From a virus, in the IMG/VR virus record IMGVR_UViG_3300037234_000351, positions 1 to 23,618 of that record: a stretch of 23,618 nt of DNA; one strand, written 5' to 3'. Under the pieces are notes generated by a model, which did no database searches, was not told the DNA's origin, and was given only the letters and a program-made list of their open reading frames with translations. Below, in pieces: positions 22,945 to 23,618 of this stretch (positions are counted from its first letter, which is position 1; each line of letters starts with the position of its first letter). Position numbers and translations under genes: made by a program.

Positions 22945-23163
22945 ATGAATGATGTTAATAGTATTACGGATAATATTTTCCCAGAAGTCCCACGTGAAGC
23001 AGTTGAAAAGTTGTGTGAAATACTAATTACTAAAAATCTAAAAGATACGGAGGAATTAAGAGTTGTAGCGAAGAAGCAAATTATTACAAGTATCATGTTT
23101 CTTGAAGAATTAGGGGCTAGTGTATCATGGAAAAATGGGGAGGGAGAAAAGTCAACACACTAG
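22945..23163 (+). CDS. Small unknown protein
   Basis: This 72-residue protein begins after AGGAGATCTAA. The N-terminus is acidic (MNDVNSITDNIFPEVPREAV), followed by two predicted helices (KLCEILITKNLK and TEELRVVAKKQIITSIMFLE). No family is recognised. It is the first gene after the candidate RNA, whose terminator ends 35 bases upstream, and it is followed ten bases later by a membrane protein gene. Confidence 0.6.
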   Translation: MNDVNSITDNIFPEVPREAVEKLCEILITKNLKDTEELRVVAKKQIITSIMFLEELGASVSWKNGEGEKSTH

Positions 23164-23173
23164 GAGGGGAATC

Positions 23174-23371
23174 ATGTACGACGTTGATCTTTGGCTTGTT
23201 ATCAGATGTCTCCTCTTCCTAATATCAATCTGTGGAGTTTGGCTTGGATTCTACTTAGTATTTAGGGCTTACAGGAAGACTCTTGAAAGAGCAGCCTACT
23301 TAGTCGGTATCATTTTTATTTCAGCGGGGGGATTTATTTTGCTGGTATTGACCACAGATATCTTTTATTAG
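23174..23371 (+). CDS. Small two-helix membrane protein
   Basis: This 65-residue protein has two hydrophobic segments, residues 6-30 (LWLVIRCLLFLISICGVWLG onward) and 40-64 (AAYLVGIIFISAGGFILLVL onward), joined by a short basic loop (RAYRKTLER). ATG 23174 is chosen because AGGAGGGG lies just upstream; a longer in-frame start at 23120 would overlap the previous gene. Size and topology fit a holin, but no lysis gene is adjacent, so another small membrane role is equally possible. It ends eight bases before the radical SAM gene. Confidence 0.65.
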   Translation: MYDVDLWLVIRCLLFLISICGVWLGFYLVFRAYRKTLERAAYLVGIIFISAGGFILLVLTTDIFY

Positions 23372-23379
23372 GAGGGAAG

Positions 23380-23618
23380 ATGATTACACGAAGGGTTGGA
23401 ACAAAGAAGATTGTTGAGACGGAGCGGTATGTAATTATTTTTAATGTAGCAAATGGCAAAGAGATCACCTTTGGGAAACCCGGTTTTCCTGATCCTTTCA
23501 TGCTGGACTACCCAAATCTAATTGATATTGGGATTATGGGTCATTGTCTAAATAAGTGTAAATTTTGCTATCAAGGCGGTCAAGAACAACCAAACATGAA
23601 ACTTGAGGACTTCAGGAG
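23380..23618 (+). CDS. Radical SAM enzyme, N-terminal part (3' truncated by window end)
   Basis: The visible 79 codons start MITRRVGTKKIVETERYVII after AGGAGGGAAG. C56-x3-C60-x2-C63 in GHCLNKCKFCYQGG is the radical SAM [4Fe-4S] motif. It is preceded by LIDIGIMG, a strand like the first strand of the radical SAM barrel, and followed by a Gln-rich loop. These enzymes cleave S-adenosylmethionine to start radical chemistry. The substrate cannot be told from this fragment. The gene runs past the right edge of the window. It lies in a plus-strand group with two small genes. Confidence 0.8.
   Translation, partial: MITRRVGTKKIVETERYVIIFNVANGKEITFGKPGFPDPFMLDYPNLIDIGIMGHCLNKCKFCYQGGQEQPNMKLEDFR

Overview
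The window is an AT-rich stretch of a large tailed-phage genome with a contractile (myovirus) tail, probably a jumbo or huge phage. The evidence is a large terminase, a tail tube protein, T4-like baseplate parts (gp25-like, gp6/J-like, gp26-like, a gp27/D-like hub and a gp48/54-like tube cap) and a tape-measure-like protein. All are packed with short or overlapping junctions (ATGA, TAATG) and strong Shine-Dalgarno (SD) sequences. TAG, TGA and TAA all end recognisable genes, so no stop codon looks reassigned. The host cannot be named from the sequence. No rRNA, tRNA, CRISPR array, integrase or insertion sequence was seen.

Layout. (1) 1-4148, plus strand: an accessory cassette. It holds the end of a calcineurin-like phosphoesterase, three tiny Cys-rich paralogues sharing C-x2-C-x5-C-x3-C, a protein that faintly resembles a family B polymerase palm, three small paralogues with Trp/Tyr/Cys repeats, a degraded-looking class I methyltransferase and a DUF4268-like PD-(D/E)XK protein. 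A perfect 14-bp hairpin closes it. (2) 4203-6425, plus: a DUF932-like protein, a terminator, and a baseplate hub protein. (3) 6428-7197: a small minus-strand unit (zinc-ribbon protein, a 49-codon ORF, a terminator, and a leader with a strong hairpin and a promoter candidate) divergent from the terminase. (4) 7198-13618, plus: terminase, an HExxH protein, a tape-measure-like protein and a tube-cap-like protein. (5) 22661-13615, minus: a zinc-finger/HAD fusion, tail tube, an Ala-rich Cys-containing protein, a gp26-like protein with a probable +1 frameshift extension, gp25, two unknown proteins, a gp6-like protein and an unknown protein. (6) 22805-23618, plus: a compact candidate noncoding RNA with its own terminator, a small unknown protein, a two-helix membrane protein and the start of a radical SAM enzyme.

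Regions 2, 4 and 5 together supply DNA packaging and most of the tail and baseplate, on two convergent operons whose stop codons share bases. The accessory cassette and the right-hand end are probably host-interaction or metabolic genes; that is inference. The most unusual items are the RNA at 22805-22909, which exposes an anti-SD-like sequence, the +1 frameshift at 19209-19214, the radical SAM gene, and the two families of tiny paralogues.
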